13,868 nt of DNA from the NCBI GenBank assembly GCA_016880395.1, contig JAEHDN010000094.1:1-13868 (forward strand), given 5' to 3'. Shown here piece by piece: positions 13,839-13,868 of the stretch (the first letter of the stretch is position 1; each line of letters begins with the position of its first letter). The position numbers and the translations under genes were made by a program. A model generated the notes under the pieces. That model had not been told where the DNA came from. It searched no databases and saw only the letters and a program-made list of their open reading frames with translations. This stretch comes from Candidatus Eiseniibacteriota bacterium (GTDB lineage: Bacteria; Eisenbacteria; RBG-16-71-46; SZUA-252).

Positions 13839-13868
13839 ATGACGACTGCCCTTGTGCTTTCAGGAGCC
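13839..13868 (+). CDS. Start of a plus-strand gene, possibly patatin-like phospholipase; 5' fragment only
   Basis: Ten codons are visible before the window ends. The ATG at 13839 is preceded by GGAGGG (13825-13830), eight bases away, and by a good promoter, so the start is credible. The peptide MTTALVLSGA resembles the first strand and the beginning of the glycine-rich oxyanion-hole loop of patatin-like lipases (typically ALVLSGGG). The Gly-x-Ser-x-Gly nucleophile motif would lie outside the window, so this is only a guess. In the leader, CCTCC (13809-13813) can pair with GGAGG of the ribosome-binding site (13825-13829). Confidence 0.45.
   Translation, partial: MTTALVLSGA

Overview
The window is GC-rich DNA from a Gram-negative bacterium. 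It holds lipoproteins with lipoboxes, a predicted outer-membrane barrel, an OmpA-type peptidoglycan-binding lipoprotein, and a secreted phosphatase ending in a FlgD-like C-terminal domain of the kind common in Candidatus Eisenbacteria and other members of the FCB/Fibrobacteres-like group. Eisenbacteria or a close relative is my best guess; this rests on domain style, not on a marker gene. I see no CRISPR array, insertion sequence, rRNA or convincing tRNA.

Layout from left to right. A partial aldo/keto reductase (minus, its end outside the window) is divergent from a glycine-zipper lipoprotein (plus). The lipoprotein converges on a 740-residue GT-C type membrane glycosyltransferase candidate (minus). 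That gene is divergent from a small outer-membrane barrel (plus), which converges on an apparent two-gene minus operon: an OmpA-like lipoprotein followed 34 bases later by a secreted purple-acid-phosphatase-like enzyme. After a structured, gene-free stretch of about 460 bases comes a 529-residue membrane glycosyltransferase candidate (plus). It is followed by a divergent pair of small cytoplasmic proteins, an EVE-domain protein (minus) and a DUF1697 protein (plus), and then by a close paralog of the 529-residue protein in the opposite orientation (minus, 527 residues). Upstream of that, on the minus strand, lie a short GlsB/YeaQ-like membrane protein and a helical exported protein with five cysteines. 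The last 30 bases begin a plus-strand gene that may be patatin-like, with a good sigma70-type promoter.

Most genes relate to the cell envelope: three multi-pass GT-C-like proteins (probably using polyprenyl-phosphate sugars and acting at the periplasmic face), two lipoproteins, a beta-barrel, a secreted phosphatase and a small stress-type membrane protein. Transcription alternates strand almost gene by gene, so only the OmpA/phosphatase pair and possibly the helical-protein/GlsB pair look co-transcribed. All four convergent gene junctions carry an inverted repeat at or next to the stop codons.

The points most worth a second look are the inverted pair of glycosyltransferase paralogs around the EVE/DUF1697 pair, the N-terminally shortened GlsB gene lying in the same frame just behind the upstream stop codon, the hairpins over convergent stops, and the hairpin-rich leader region of the OmpA gene. 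I did not find a clear multi-gene system that I would call undescribed.
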